Assembly: GCF_001633165.1 (NCBI RefSeq)
Contig: NZ_CP015418.1
Span: forward strand, 372,001 to 436,000
Reading direction: 5' to 3'
DNA: 64,000 nt
From: Rhodovulum sulfidophilum DSM 1374
GTDB taxonomy: Bacteria > Pseudomonadota > Alphaproteobacteria > Rhodobacterales > Rhodobacteraceae
Below, piece after piece: positions 36,669 through 44,157 of this stretch (its first letter is position 1; each line of letters begins with the position of its first letter). A program made the position numbers and the translations under genes. The notes under the pieces are model-generated. The model saw nothing but the letters and a program-made list of their open reading frames with translations, was not told where the DNA came from and ran no database searches.

Positions 36669-37970
36669 TCAGGCGCCCAGGCTCATCGGGCCGAGGAACG
36701 GCAGGTCGACCCCGAAGGCCCCGGCCAGCAGGACCGCGTTCAGGCCCAGAACCATCGCCGCCCCGGCAATGGCCAGCGCGCGCAGCAGCGGCCCGGTGGC
36801 ATAGTCCCCCATGATGTCGCGCCGCCCGGCAAAGACGATCAGCGCGATCATCGGCACCGGCAGGGCGATCGACAGGATCACCTGGCTGACGACCAGCGCC
36901 TGGGTGGCATTGACCCCGGCCGCGACCACCGCGAAGGCGGGCAGCATCGTCACCAGCCGCCGCAGCCAGATCGGGATGCGGATCCTCAGAAAGCCCTGCA
37001 TGATCATCTGCCCCGCCATCGTGCCGACGACCGAACTGGAAATGCCCGAGGCGATCAGCGACAGCAGGAACACCCCCGCCGCCGCCGCGCCCAGCAGCGG
37101 GGTCAGGGTGTGATAGGCGGTCTCGATCTCGGAGACCTCGCTATGGCCGCTGTGAAAGGCGCTGGCCGCCATCATCACCATCGCCATGTTGACGATCCCG
37201 GCCACGGCCAGCGCCGCCACCACCTCGATATCGGAAAAGCGCAGCACCTTGGCCCGCTCGGCCTCGCTGTGGATCTCGGCCCGGCTCTGGGTCAGGCCCG
37301 AATGCAGGTAGATCGCATGCGGCATGACCGTGGCGCCGATGATGCCGACGGCGATGGTCAGCGCGGCGGCATCGGGCATGGCGGGCGTCACGAGCCCCAG
37401 CCCCGCCGCGCCCCAGTCGATCGGCGCGATCAGGATCTCGGCCAGATAGCAAAGCCCGATCACCCCGACCAGCGTCCCGATGATCAGCTCGATCGGGCGG
37501 AAGCCGCGGCCCTGGACCAGCAGGATCGCATAGGTGACGATGGCGGTGATCGCCATGCCGACGATCAGCGGCAGCTCGAACAGCAGCGACAGCCCGATGG
37601 CGCCGCCAAGGAACTCGGCCAGATCGGTGGCCATGGCCGCGACCTCGCTGACCGCCCACATCACCCCCACCAGCGGGCGCGGAAAGTGGTCGCGGCAAAG
37701 CTCGGCCAGATTCTTGCCGGTGACGATGCCGAGCCGTGCCGAAAGCCCCTGGAACAGCATCGCGATCAGGTTCGCCAGCAACACCACCCACAGGAGCGCA
37801 TAGCCATACCCCGCCCCGGCCTGGATATTGGTCGCGTAATTGCCCGGATCCATATAGGCGACCGAGGCGATCACGGCCGGCCCCACGAACAGCAGCCGGG
37901 CCCGAAGACCATGCCGCTTGCCCGACAGAAAGGCGGACATTTCCAGGCGGGTACGGTCGCTGGGGCTCAT
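36669..37970 (-). CDS. mntH: Nramp-family divalent metal (Mn2+) transporter
   Basis: A 433-residue proton-coupled metal importer with eleven helices. Metal-site residues are in the helix 1 motif MDPGNYATNIQAGAGYGY and the helix 6 motif MPHAIYLHSGL. The start at 37970 (MSPSDRTRLEMSAF) is preferred over an ATG 51 bases upstream because that longer N-terminus would run through the operator-like palindrome at 38010-38031. It is divergent from a MntR-type regulator, which indicates manganese as substrate. Confidence 0.94.
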   Translation of the reverse strand: MSPSDRTRLEMSAFLSGKRHGLRARLLFVGPAVIASVAYMDPGNYATNIQAGAGYGYALLWVVLLANLIAMLFQGLSARLGIVTGKNLAELCRDHFPRPLVGVMWAVSEVAAMATDLAEFLGGAIGLSLLFELPLIVGMAITAIVTYAILLVQGRGFRPIELIIGTLVGVIGLCYLAEILIAPIDWGAAGLGLVTPAMPDAAALTIAVGIIGATVMPHAIYLHSGLTQSRAEIHSEAERAKVLRFSDIEVVAALAVAGIVNMAMVMMAASAFHSGHSEVSEIETAYHTLTPLLGAAAAGVFLLSLIASGISSSVVGTMAGQMIMQGFLRIRIPIWLRRLVTMLPAFAVVAAGVNATQALVVSQVILSIALPVPMIALIVFAGRRDIMGDYATGPLLRALAIAGAAMVLGLNAVLLAGAFGVDLPFLGPMSLGA

Positions 37971-38009
37971 GGTATCGTCCTGAGGCAGGGTGGAAACGGA
38001 TGACGAACG

Positions 38010-38031
38010 AAATTTAGCCAAGGCTTCATTT
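38010..38031. promoter_or_regulatory. MntR-box-like palindrome between mntH and mntR
   Basis: The 22 bases read AAATTTAGC, CAAG, GCTTCATTT. This fits the E. coli MntR consensus AAACATAGC-N4-GCTATGTTT in half-site sequence, spacing and symmetry. It lies 40 bases upstream of the mntH start, in an AT-rich stretch, where Mn-loaded MntR would block transcription. Confidence 0.6.
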
Positions 38032-38175
38032 CATGCAAGTGTCTTTATCGTGATGCATTGTCTTTTCTTTCTTCCGCAAGCATCATCGGGCTCTGGCCTG
38101 GGCGCAGCGTCCCGGCTATATATCCGGTCCTGACAGTCCGGTCGGCCGCGGCGCCGGTCCGGGAAAGGAGCCCAG

Positions 38176-38601
38176 ATGCCGCCCGATACCCCCCCGCCAG
38201 CCGATGCCGACCGCTTCCTCCGCGCCCGCGAGGCGCAGGCCGTGGCGCTGCTGGAGGATTATGTCGAGATGATCGGCGATCTGATCGCCGAACATGGCGA
38301 GGCGCGGGTGGCCGATATCGCCCAGCGCATGGGCGTCGCGCATCCGACCGCGACCAAGGCGGTCTCGCGGCTCAAGCGCGAGGGGCTGGCGGTGTCGCGC
38401 CCCTATCGCGGCGTGTTCCTGACCGAGGACGGCGCGGCGCTGGCCGAACGGGTGCGCCAGCGCCATCGGGTGGTGGTCGACATGCTGGTGGCGGTGGGGG
38501 TGCCGCGCGAGGCGGCCGAGCTCGACGCCGAGGGGATCGAGCACCATGTCTCGGACACAACGCTGCATGCCTTCGAGCGCTATCTCACCCGAAGCGGCTG
38601 A
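38176..38601 (+). CDS. mntR: Manganese-responsive regulator, MntR/DtxR family
   Basis: A 141-residue DtxR-family repressor. The winged helix at about 25-75 reads LLEDYVEMIGDLIAEHGEAR and ADIAQRMGVAHPTATKAVSRLKREGL. The dimerisation and metal-binding helices carry RHRVVVDMLVAVG, AELDAEGIEHHVSD. The Glu-His-His set fits the Mn site of E. coli-type MntR, and the SH3-like domain of DtxR is absent. AAGGAG lies seven bases before the start. It is divergent from mntH across the MntR-like palindrome. Confidence 0.9.
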   Translation: MPPDTPPPADADRFLRAREAQAVALLEDYVEMIGDLIAEHGEARVADIAQRMGVAHPTATKAVSRLKREGLAVSRPYRGVFLTEDGAALAERVRQRHRVVVDMLVAVGVPREAAELDAEGIEHHVSDTTLHAFERYLTRSG

Positions 38602-38624
38602 GCGGCCGGATCATTTCACCCGGA

Positions 38625-39131
38625 TCATTTCACCCTGAGCGGCAGGCCCGAGACCACGAATTCGACCTCGTCGGCAACCTTGGCCACGCGCTGGTTCACC
38701 CAGCCCTGGGCATCGCGGAAGGCCCGGGCCAGGGCGTTTTCGGGCACGATGCCCATGCCGACCTCGTTCGAGACCAGCACCACCGGCGATTTCTGACGCA
38801 GAAGCGCCTCGGTCAGGCGGGCGGCCTCGGGTTCCCAGTCCCGTTCGGCGAACATGTAATTGGCCAGCCACAGCGTCAGGCAATCGACCAGCCGCGGCCC
38901 CGTGCCATCGCTGCGGTCAAGCGCGCCGACCAGATCGAGCGGCTCCTCGATCAGGGTCCAGCCCGGCCCCCGCGCCTCCCGATGACGGGCCACGCGGTCG
39001 CGCATCTCGTCATCCTGCGGCTCGGACGTGGCGATATAGACCGGCGCGCCCGGCATCGCCCGGACCCGTGCCTCGGCATGGCTGCTCTTGCCCGACCGCG
39101 CTCCGCCGGTCACCAGGATGATCCGTCCCAT
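38625..39131 (-). CDS. cobU: Adenosylcobinamide kinase/adenosylcobinamide-phosphate guanylyltransferase
   Basis: A 168-residue bifunctional enzyme of cobalamin nucleotide-loop assembly that phosphorylates adenosylcobinamide and then attaches GMP. The P-loop is GGARSGKS at residues 8-15. The guanylyl acceptor His lies in the RVARHREARGPGWTLIEEP segment, followed by DCLTLWLANYM and SNEVGMGIVPENALARAFRDAQG, all CobU hallmarks. AAGGAG is seven bases upstream. It stands alone here, 24 bases from the convergent mntR end. No other cob gene is in the window. Confidence 0.95.
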   Translation of the reverse strand: MGRIILVTGGARSGKSSHAEARVRAMPGAPVYIATSEPQDDEMRDRVARHREARGPGWTLIEEPLDLVGALDRSDGTGPRLVDCLTLWLANYMFAERDWEPEAARLTEALLRQKSPVVLVSNEVGMGIVPENALARAFRDAQGWVNQRVAKVADEVEFVVSGLPLRVK

Positions 39132-39220
39132 CGCGCTCTCCTTCGGCCCAAGGCGCTGCATAGCCCGCGTGGCGTGGCGCTTCAATCGCGGCGTCACGGC
39201 AAGGATGGTACGCTTCTTGC

Positions 39221-39248
39221 TTGGGCCGCACTCTCGAATTGGTATAAA
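39221..39248 (+). promoter_or_regulatory. Probable sigma-70 promoter of the ribbon-helix-helix gene
   Basis: TTGGGC at 39221-39226 and TATAAA at 39243-39248 are 16 bases apart, about 73 bases upstream of the ATG at 39321. TATAAA stands out in this GC-rich context. No transcript data support it. Confidence 0.4.
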
Positions 39249-39320
39249 CTCCGAACCGGACAGGAGGGCGGCGACGCCAGCCGCCGTTTCAAGACCGCGC
39301 CGCAGGGAAGGAGACATGCG

Positions 39321-39614
39321 ATGTGCCAGATCTTTGCCGGACAGGACCCCGAGCGTTACCAGTCGACCACCAGGCGGCTGCGGCTCAACGGACAAAGCAC
39401 CAGCATCCGGCTGGAAAACAGCTTCTGGGCCATCCTCGACGAGATCGCGGCCTCGGAAGGCGCGACGACGCCCGCCTTCATCTCGAAGCTTCATGCCGAG
39501 GTGCTGGAACTGCATGGCGAGCCCTCGAATTTCAGCTCGCTCCTGCGCTGCACCTGCCTGATCTTCCGCGAGACCGCCCCGGCCGCAGGCGCGATGGCGA
39601 TGGCCGCCGAATAG
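39321..39614 (+). CDS. Ribbon-helix-helix domain protein
   Basis: A 97-residue protein beginning MCQIFAGQDPERYQSTTRRL. The ribbon-helix-helix is at about 18-65: a basic strand RRLRLNGQSTSIRLENSFWAIL followed by DEIAASEGATTPAFISKLHAEVLE. This is the RHH_4 group, widespread in alphaproteobacteria, which carries the leading MCxIF and the C-terminal LLRCTCLIF segments. It probably binds DNA as a dimer, with target unknown. AAGGAG lies ten bases upstream of the start. It is monocistronic in appearance. Confidence 0.85.
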   Translation: MCQIFAGQDPERYQSTTRRLRLNGQSTSIRLENSFWAILDEIAASEGATTPAFISKLHAEVLELHGEPSNFSSLLRCTCLIFRETAPAAGAMAMAAE

Positions 39615-39719
39615 GCCCGCGCGCAAAGCCCGCACGGTAGTATCGCGCTACTACCCCGGCCCTGACCGTCCCGCGCTAGGATCTTCCGGAACGGAAGACC
39701 CAGCAAGAAGGGGACCATC

Positions 39720-40115
39720 TTGGCCAAGGCGATCCACAGCATGATCCGGGTGCTCGACGAAGAGCGGTCGGTGGCGTTCTACGACAAGGCCTTCGGGCTC
39801 AAGGTCGCGGAGCGACTCGATTTCCCGGACTTCACGCTGATCTACATGAGCAACCCGGAAACCGAGTTCGAACTCGAACTGACCGTGAACAAGGGCCGCA
39901 CCGAGCCCTACGATCTGGGCGACGGCTACGGTCATCTGGCGGTGTCGGTCGAGGATCTCGATGCCGAACATGCGCGCTTCGAGGCCGAAGGGCTGGCGCC
40001 GCGCAAGCTGGTGGAATTCGCCCCGGCGGGCGAACTGGTCGGGCGGTTCTTCTTTGTCGCCGATCCCGACGGCTACCAGATCGAGGTGCTGGAACGCAGC
40101 GGCCGCTTCAAATGA
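39720..40115 (+). CDS. VOC-family protein, glyoxalase I (lactoylglutathione lyase)-like
   Basis: A 131-residue protein of two VOC repeats. The metal ligand set of glyoxalase I is conserved: His6, Glu53 (in ELELTVN), His72 (in GYGHLAVSV) and Glu122 (in YQIEVLER), closely matching E. coli GlxI numbering. It would isomerise the methylglyoxal-glutathione hemithioacetal. The start is TTG at 39720 with AAGGGG eight bases upstream. It lies 62 bases before the Tat-signal gene on the same strand and may be cotranscribed. Confidence 0.88.
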   Translation: MAKAIHSMIRVLDEERSVAFYDKAFGLKVAERLDFPDFTLIYMSNPETEFELELTVNKGRTEPYDLGDGYGHLAVSVEDLDAEHARFEAEGLAPRKLVEFAPAGELVGRFFFVADPDGYQIEVLERSGRFK

Positions 40116-40177
40116 CCCGATAATCGAGAAAAGACCGGGCGGCTGGACACCGCCCGTCTGTCAAGGGAGGAGACCAT

Positions 40178-40702
40178 ATGACAGACCAGCAAGCCGTCCG
40201 GGCCCTGACCCGGCGCCAGCTTCTTGCCCGCGCCAGCGCGGCAGGAGCGACCCTGATGGTGGGGGCGGGCTTCGTCGCCGCGCCAGACGCCGCCTGGGCG
40301 CTCGAGACCACCGCCCTGAAACCCGAGACCTTCGCGACCCTCGTGCAGATGGCGCGCGACATCTATCCCCATGACCGGATCGGCACCGAATATTACGTGG
40401 TCGCGGTCAAGGGCTACGACACGGCCGAAGCCGCTCCGGCGATCGAGGCGGGCATCGCCGCGCTTGACGAACTGGCGCGGGGCCACGGCTTTCCGGACTA
40501 CCTTGGCACCGGCTGGGAACGCGACCGGGCCGAGATCCTGCGCGAGATCGAGGACAGCGTCTTCTTCCAGACCATCCGCGGCGGGCTCGTGACCGGGCTT
40601 TACAACCAGAAAGCCGTCTGGCCGCTCTTCGGCTACGAGGGCGAAAGCTATTCGAAGGGCGGCTATCTGCACCGCGGCTTCGACGACATCGCCTGGCTCT
40701 GA
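40178..40702 (+). CDS. Tat-exported small subunit paired with a GMC oxidoreductase
   Basis: A 174-residue protein with a twin-arginine-type leader (TRRQLLARASAAGATLMVGAG, Arg12-Arg13, ending before LETTALKP). The mature part, with ARDIYPHDRIGTEYYVVAVKGYD and VTGLYNQKAVWPLFGYEGES, belongs to the gluconate 2-dehydrogenase subunit 3-like group, which accompanies flavin subunits lacking their own export signal. It would carry the GMC partner encoded 27 bases downstream across the membrane as a folded complex. A cytochrome c subunit, common in such systems, is not adjacent. Confidence 0.8.
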   Translation: MTDQQAVRALTRRQLLARASAAGATLMVGAGFVAAPDAAWALETTALKPETFATLVQMARDIYPHDRIGTEYYVVAVKGYDTAEAAPAIEAGIAALDELARGHGFPDYLGTGWERDRAEILREIEDSVFFQTIRGGLVTGLYNQKAVWPLFGYEGESYSKGGYLHRGFDDIAWL

Positions 40703-40729
40703 GCCATAGCCAGTCAGGGAGGAACGGAT

Positions 40730-42301
40730 ATGGCTGCAAAATTCGACAAGACCGACGACAGCGTGGTCGTCATCATCGGCACCGGCGCGGGCGGCGGGGT
40801 GCTGGCCAACGAACTGGCCCAGAAGGGCATCAAGGTCGTGGCACTCGAGGCCGGCGGGCGCTACCTGCCCGAGGATTACATCAACGACGAATGGGAAAGC
40901 TTCGGCCAGCTCGCCTGGACCGACCCGCGCAGCACCTCGGGCGACTGGCGGGTGGCGCGCGACTTCCCGGCCCTGCCCGCCTGGATCGTCAAGGCGGTGG
41001 GCGGCACCACCACCCATTGGGCCGGTGCCTCGCTGAGGTTCCAGGAGCATGAATGGAAGGCCAAGACCACCTACGGCCCGGTGCAGGGCGCGAACCTGCA
41101 TGACTGGCCGATCGACGCGGCCGAGATGGAGAAATGGTACGACCTGGCCGAGAAGAAGATGGGCGTGACCCGCACCAACGGCCTGCCCGGCCTGCCGGGG
41201 AACAACAACTACAAGGTCTTCGAGGCGGGCGCGCGGGCGCTCGGCTACAAGGAGGTCAGCACCGGCCGGATGGCGATCAACTCGGTCGAGCGCGACGGGC
41301 GGCTCAGCTGCCAGCAGACCGGCTTCTGCTTTCAGGGCTGCAAATGGGGCGCCAAATGGTCCACGGCCTATACCGAGATCCCGAATGGCGAAGCGACCGG
41401 CAATCTCGAGGTCCGCGAAAAGGCCCATGCCGCACGCATCCTGCATGATGCCAAGGGCAAGGTGACCGGGGTCGAATATTTCGACGCCGAGGGCAATCTG
41501 CAGATGCAGAAGGCGCGGATCGTCTGCGTTGCCGGCAACTCGTTCGAAAGCCCGCGGCTTCTGCTCAATTCGGCCTCGTCGATGTTCCCCGACGGGCTGG
41601 CCAATTCCTCGGGCCAGGTCGGGCGCAACTACATGCGGCACATGACCGGATCGGTCTATGCCAGCTTCGAGCAGCCGGTCCGGATGTGGCGCGGCACCAC
41701 CATGGCCGGCATCATCCGCGACGAGGTCCGGCACGATCCCTCTCGGGGCTTCGTCGGCGGCTATGAATTCGAGACGATCAGCCTCGGGCTGCCCTTCATG
41801 GCCGCCTTCCTCGATCCGGGCGGCTGGGGGCGCGAATTCACCTCGGCGCTCGACGCCTACGAGACCATGGCCGGGATGTGGATCGTCGGCGAGGACATGC
41901 CGCAGGAAACCAACCGCATCACCCTCAACCACGATGTCACCGACCAGCACGGCCTGCCGGTGGTCGATGTCCATTTCGACGACCATCCGAACGACCGGGC
42001 GATGCGCGCCCATGCCTATGCCCAGGGCCGCGCGATCTACGAGGCGGTCGGCGCGACCCGGACCTTCCCGACGCCGCCCTATCCCTCGACACACAACCTG
42101 GGCACCAACCGGATGTCGGAAAACCCGCGCGACGGGGTGGTGAACCGCTGGGGCCAGACCCATGACGTGACGAACCTCTTCGTGTCGGACGGCTCGCAAT
42201 TCACCACCGGTGCGGCCGAGAACCCGACCCTGACCATCGTGGCGCTTGCCATCCGTCAGGCCGACCACATCGCCCGCGAGATGTCGGCCCGGACAATCTG
42301 A
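40730..42301 (+). CDS. GMC-family FAD-dependent oxidoreductase
   Basis: A 523-residue flavoprotein. The dinucleotide-binding motif GTGAGGGVLANELAQKGIKV with VALEAGG is at about 16-42, and the GMC signature region VGGTTTHWAGASLR near 95-110. The C-terminal catalytic part is STHNLGTNRMSENPRDGVVN, with the histidine that abstracts the substrate proton, followed by VSDGSQFTTGAAENPTLTIVALA. It has no signal peptide and is expected to be exported with the Tat subunit upstream. The substrate is probably a sugar, sugar acid or polyol. A terminator follows. Confidence 0.9.
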   Translation: MAAKFDKTDDSVVVIIGTGAGGGVLANELAQKGIKVVALEAGGRYLPEDYINDEWESFGQLAWTDPRSTSGDWRVARDFPALPAWIVKAVGGTTTHWAGASLRFQEHEWKAKTTYGPVQGANLHDWPIDAAEMEKWYDLAEKKMGVTRTNGLPGLPGNNNYKVFEAGARALGYKEVSTGRMAINSVERDGRLSCQQTGFCFQGCKWGAKWSTAYTEIPNGEATGNLEVREKAHAARILHDAKGKVTGVEYFDAEGNLQMQKARIVCVAGNSFESPRLLLNSASSMFPDGLANSSGQVGRNYMRHMTGSVYASFEQPVRMWRGTTMAGIIRDEVRHDPSRGFVGGYEFETISLGLPFMAAFLDPGGWGREFTSALDAYETMAGMWIVGEDMPQETNRITLNHDVTDQHGLPVVDVHFDDHPNDRAMRAHAYAQGRAIYEAVGATRTFPTPPYPSTHNLGTNRMSENPRDGVVNRWGQTHDVTNLFVSDGSQFTTGAAENPTLTIVALAIRQADHIAREMSARTI

Positions 42302-42369
42302 CCGCAGTTCCGGCAGTCATTCCGGTCGGCGACCGGACCGGGCCTCCGGGCGGGTCCTGCAGAAACCGG

Positions 42370-42398
42370 CGGGCCGGGGCGCAAGCCCCGGCCCGTTT
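42370..42398 (+). terminator. Terminator after the GMC oxidoreductase gene
   Basis: An 11-bp perfect stem, CGGGCCGGGGC at 42370-42380 and GCCCCGGCCCG at 42385-42395, with loop GCAA and a short TTT at 42396-42398. Confidence 0.7.
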
Positions 42399-42543
42399 CG
42401 CCGTGGCACAAGGCGCCTTCCCTGGCGCCGCGACCGGACGGCACGGCCCCGCCGACGGCCAGATCTTCAGCTTGATTTGGCCCGCAAATCCACCAAATTC
42501 CTCGGACGACGCCCCAGCCGGGGCCGCCGCCAAGGAGCCCAAC

Positions 42544-44139
42544 GTGCCGACTGTCCGCCCGACCGCCCACCGTTTTCTCACGAGTATCCTCTTCGCCGCC
42601 GCCACGTCTTTCGCCGCCGCCCCCTTCGCCCTGGCAGATCAGGTTTCCGCACCGGCGATTGCAGGCCCCGAGCTCGGCGCCCCCACAGCTTTCAGCTTCG
42701 ACATGCTGGCCGACCGCGCCGCCGCGCTGGCCGCCCGGCCCCATGTCCCGACGCCGGTGCATCAGCCCGACGTGCTGGAAAAGATCGACTATGACGCGCA
42801 TTGGAAGATCCGCTTCCGCCGCGACGCCACGCTCATGCTGGGCAACACCCCGGCGCAGTTCTTCCATCTCGGCACCTATTTCCGCGAACCGGTGAAGATC
42901 TTCGCGGTCGAGAGCGGCACCGCCCGCGAGGTGGTCTACAGCACCGATTACTTCGACATGCCCGAGGACAGCCCGGCCCATGCGCTGAAATCCGATGCGG
43001 GCTTTGCCGGCTTCCGGCTGATGCGGCCCGACATGAAGACAGACTGGATCTCGTTCCTGGGCGCGGCCTATTTCCGCTCGGACGGCGCGCTCAGGCAATA
43101 CGGGCTGTCGGCGCGCGGCATCGCGCTCAATACCGGCATGTCGGTGCCCGAGGAATTCCCGCGCTTCAGCGAATTCTACCTCGAACCGGGCCCGGACGGC
43201 CGCACCATCGTCAATGCCCTGCTGGACGGGCCAAGCGTCACGGGCGCCTACCGGATGGTGCTTGGCGACCAGCCCGGCCAGGGCCAGGTCATGGACATCA
43301 CCGCGCGGCTGTTCTTCCGCGCACCGGTCGAGCGGCTGGGGATCGCGCCCCTGACATCGATGTTCTGGTATTCCGAAAGCAACCGCTTCCAGTCGGCGGA
43401 TTGGCGGCCCGAGGTGCATGACACTGACGGGCTGATGATCGAGACCGGCGCGGGCGAGCATATCTGGCGGCCGCTGAACAACCCCGACCGGGTCGTGACC
43501 TCCAGCTATTTCGACCGCGACATCAGGGGATTCGGGTTGATCCAGCGGGATCGCGAGTTCGAGAATTACCAGGATGACGGGGTTTTCTACGACAAGCGCC
43601 CCGCGGTCTGGGTCGAACCGACCTCGCCCTGGGGCGCGGGCGCGGTCCAGCTGATCGAGATCCCGACCGATGACGAGATCTTCGACAATATCGTGGCGTT
43701 CTGGAACCCCGAGACCAAGCCGCAGGCCGGCGACGAGATGGCGTTTTCCTACCGGCTGCACTGGACCGAAAGCCCGCCGGTCGAGATGAAGCTGGCCCGC
43801 ACCGTCGCCACCCGGATCGGCAATGGCGGCGTGCCCGGCCAGCCGCGGCCCGAGGACCAGATCAAGGTCGTGGTCGATTTCGAGGGGCCCGCGCTGGACG
43901 GGCTGACCCGGAAGGACGCGATCCTGCCCCAAGTCTCGGCCCCCGAGGGCGTCGAGATCGTCACCCCCTTCGTGCTGCCGGTGGTGGGCACCGATCGCTG
44001 GCGGATGGTGTTCGACCTCAAGGCCCCGCCCGGCACCGAGACGGTGGACCTGCGCGCCTTCCTGACCAGGAACGGCAGGCCCCTGACCGAGACCTGGCTC
44101 GGCCAGATCCATCCCGACCAGATCGAGCGGTTGCGATAG
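42544..44139 (+). CDS. opgG: Periplasmic glucan biosynthesis protein OpgG/MdoG family
   Basis: A 531-residue exported protein with the start taken at GTG 42544, which has AAGGAG six bases upstream. Residues 1-32 form a signal peptide ending FALA. The OpgG fold is recognised by FRRDATLMLGNTPAQFFHLGTYFREPVKIF, GFAGFRLMRPDMKTDWISFLGAAYFRSDGALRQYGLSARGIALNTG and LTSMFWYSESNRFQSADWRPEVHDTDGLMI. It is needed for osmoregulated periplasmic glucan assembly. The glucosyltransferase opgH is not beside it in this window. It converges with the RTX protein gene, 18 bases apart. Confidence 0.93.
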   Translation: MPTVRPTAHRFLTSILFAAATSFAAAPFALADQVSAPAIAGPELGAPTAFSFDMLADRAAALAARPHVPTPVHQPDVLEKIDYDAHWKIRFRRDATLMLGNTPAQFFHLGTYFREPVKIFAVESGTAREVVYSTDYFDMPEDSPAHALKSDAGFAGFRLMRPDMKTDWISFLGAAYFRSDGALRQYGLSARGIALNTGMSVPEEFPRFSEFYLEPGPDGRTIVNALLDGPSVTGAYRMVLGDQPGQGQVMDITARLFFRAPVERLGIAPLTSMFWYSESNRFQSADWRPEVHDTDGLMIETGAGEHIWRPLNNPDRVVTSSYFDRDIRGFGLIQRDREFENYQDDGVFYDKRPAVWVEPTSPWGAGAVQLIEIPTDDEIFDNIVAFWNPETKPQAGDEMAFSYRLHWTESPPVEMKLARTVATRIGNGGVPGQPRPEDQIKVVVDFEGPALDGLTRKDAILPQVSAPEGVEIVTPFVLPVVGTDRWRMVFDLKAPPGTETVDLRAFLTRNGRPLTETWLGQIHPDQIERLR

Positions 44140-44157
44140 GTCCCTGCGGCGGGGCGC

